Assembly: GCA_977006965.1 (NCBI GenBank)
Contig: OZ345373.1
Span: 620,001 to 684,000, forward strand
Length of the DNA stretch: 64,000 nucleotides
From: Phymatolithon calcareum
Taxonomy: Eukaryota; Rhodophyta; Florideophyceae; Hapalidiales
Reading direction: 5' to 3'
The stretch's first letter is position 1. Every line of letters begins with the position of its first letter. The notes beneath the pieces were generated by a model. It made no database searches. It worked only from the letters and a program-made list of their open reading frames with translations, and had not been told where the DNA came from. A program made the position numbers and the translations under genes. Below are positions 63,235 to 64,000 of the stretch, piece by piece.

Positions 63235-63825
63235 ATGGTACTACCTATTCCGAAACCGAAGCAGAAACAAGTTGTACAGCAGCTAATGCAACTCCTTCGC
63301 GAACAGCCTCGAGATATCCATTCACGTCAATCAGGTCGAACAAGACGAAAAGTGATGTTTTGCGTCTACCTCTGTCCCAAGGGCGATCAATGCACTGAAG
63401 GAAGCGAATTTTGTTTCGAGAAGGGTACTGGTTTTTCGAATCCGTACAATTACCTGGAGCGTTGCATCGGTGGTGGCCGTGAGGATCATCTTCTGGAAGT
63501 GTACCATGCTACGAGAAATCGTAATCTGGGCTCCGGAACTTCATTCAGTTTCAAGACCCCTATTGTCATGAAGCTCACCGAACGTGAGAAGGTGATGGAT
63601 AGCTATCTGCGATTCATCATATTCAAGTCATTGCCGATCAGTTTCGTCACCGATGGAGAAGTTCGTGAATTCTCGAAGCACGACCAAGTCTTTTGCACGA
63701 ATACGTTTAAGAAGGTACTGTTTGCGCTAGTGGAACTCGTTGAACGGCGTATCTCTGGAGAACTGAAAGAAACTAGCGGTGCGCTTATGCCTAGGAGAAG
63801 AGGCATGAATAAACAATTAACTTGA
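63235..63825 (+). CDS. hAT transposase N-terminal remnant (196 aa)
   Basis: ATG 63235 (MVLPIPKPKQKQVVQQLM). A cysteine/histidine-containing region (FCVYLCPKGDQC...CFEK) resembles a BED-like DNA-binding finger. It is followed by LTEREKVMDSYLRFIIFKSLPISFV and REFSK, the segment that in hAT transposases precedes the catalytic core. The frame stops at 63825, before any RNase-H-like core or the C-terminal dimerisation region, and the element ends 118 bp later. It is therefore a truncated transposase. As it is intact up to the stop, it might act as a DNA-binding repressor of related elements; that is inference. Confidence 0.65.
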   Translation: MVLPIPKPKQKQVVQQLMQLLREQPRDIHSRQSGRTRRKVMFCVYLCPKGDQCTEGSEFCFEKGTGFSNPYNYLERCIGGGREDHLLEVYHATRNRNLGSGTSFSFKTPIVMKLTEREKVMDSYLRFIIFKSLPISFVTDGEVREFSKHDQVFCTNTFKKVLFALVELVERRISGELKETSGALMPRRRGMNKQLT

Positions 63826-63943
63826 CTATTGCGGGAAGTATTCAAATTGCAATCCGAATTGCTGACTAACCGTAGTGAGCAATTGAATTGTTTAATTGCG
63901 CGACAAACAGCAATGTCGAGCAATGGAATTGGCACTACCCCTG

Positions 63944-64000
63944 GTTACAACCGTGTGGCGTGTTCCGGCGTAGAAAAGGCGTCCAAGCAAGGCTGAAGAA
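63944..64000. repeat. Repeat flank shared with 54672-54725
   Basis: TTACAACCGTGTGGCGTGTTCCGGCGTAGAAAAGGCGTCCAAGCAAGG resembles 54674-54720 with a few changes. The block continues outside the window. Confidence 0.7.

Larger units (their letters stand above)
62624..63943 (+). mobile_element. hAT-like element with transposase remnant (1.3 kb)
   Basis: Ends CAGGGGTCGTGCGCAATCCATTGCT and, on the other strand, CAGGGGTAGTGCCAATTCCATTGCT. Subterminal regions are full of CAATTGC/GCAATTCG motifs, as in hAT elements. It encodes the 196-residue ORF below. No matching 8-bp duplication is visible (CAGGTGTG left, GTTACAAC right), so one flank has changed. The right flank matches the repeat at 54672-54725. 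Two hairpins are nested inside. Confidence 0.72.

Noticed and set aside
1-64000. tRNA or rRNA genes
   Set aside because: I looked for cloverleaf-like stretches with GTTC-type arms and for rRNA cores and saw none I could support by eye; a tRNAscan-SE run would settle it.

Overview
The window reads as nuclear DNA of a photosynthetic eukaryote with almost intron-free genes, most likely a red alga of the florideophyte (Chondrus-like) type. The signs are single-exon genes of several kb, a thylakoid-lumen PsbP-family protein with a bipartite plastid signal, a TDY-type MAP kinase, a CENP-C homologue, and gene clusters separated by repeat-filled DNA. The species assignment is an inference. Many open frames begin at non-ATG codons; starts given here are the first credible ATG.

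Layout: (1) 1-2.66 kb: the upstream part of a membrane-protein gene, identical in plan to 17.1-18.2 kb (segmental duplication), interrupted by a hAT-like element with nested elements. (2) 3.8-8.6 kb: an unknown nuclear-looking protein, a glutaredoxin, and a frameshifted phosphotransferase. (3) 8.6-13 kb: no convincing gene, two foldback hairpins and a 171-bp tandem repeat. (4) 13.1-17.7 kb: a large Sel1-repeat protein with a small membrane protein directly upstream, possibly one gene. (5) 18.17-25.26 kb: a complete Ty1/copia-order LTR retrotransposon (minus strand, 308-bp LTRs, ATTCC target duplication). It has decayed pol frames and an extra zinc-finger ORF between the 5' LTR and gag. (6) 25.3-26.6 kb: a second element with inverted ends and a 60-bp minisatellite. 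(7) 26.6-30.3 kb: gene-poor, two foldbacks. (8) 30.3-48.3 kb: the gene-rich island, with a small single-pass membrane protein, PsbP-like, malectin-domain, MAPK, chorein-N protein, two CENP-C-motif proteins in tandem, and a TBC-domain protein. (9) 48.3-64 kb: a repeat-rich region carrying two CDIN1/C15orf41-like nuclease genes in opposite orientation, a 2-kb directly duplicated block with Arg/Gly-coding tandem arrays, a LINE reverse-transcriptase relic and a hAT-like element encoding a transposase N-terminal remnant.

The host genes do not form one pathway. The features most worth following are the CENP-C tandem pair, the CDIN1-like pair, the extra zinc-finger ORF in the copia element, the pair of segmental copies that record each other's empty transposon sites, and a set of about twelve hairpin/foldback repeats, some with perfect 36-49 bp pairing.
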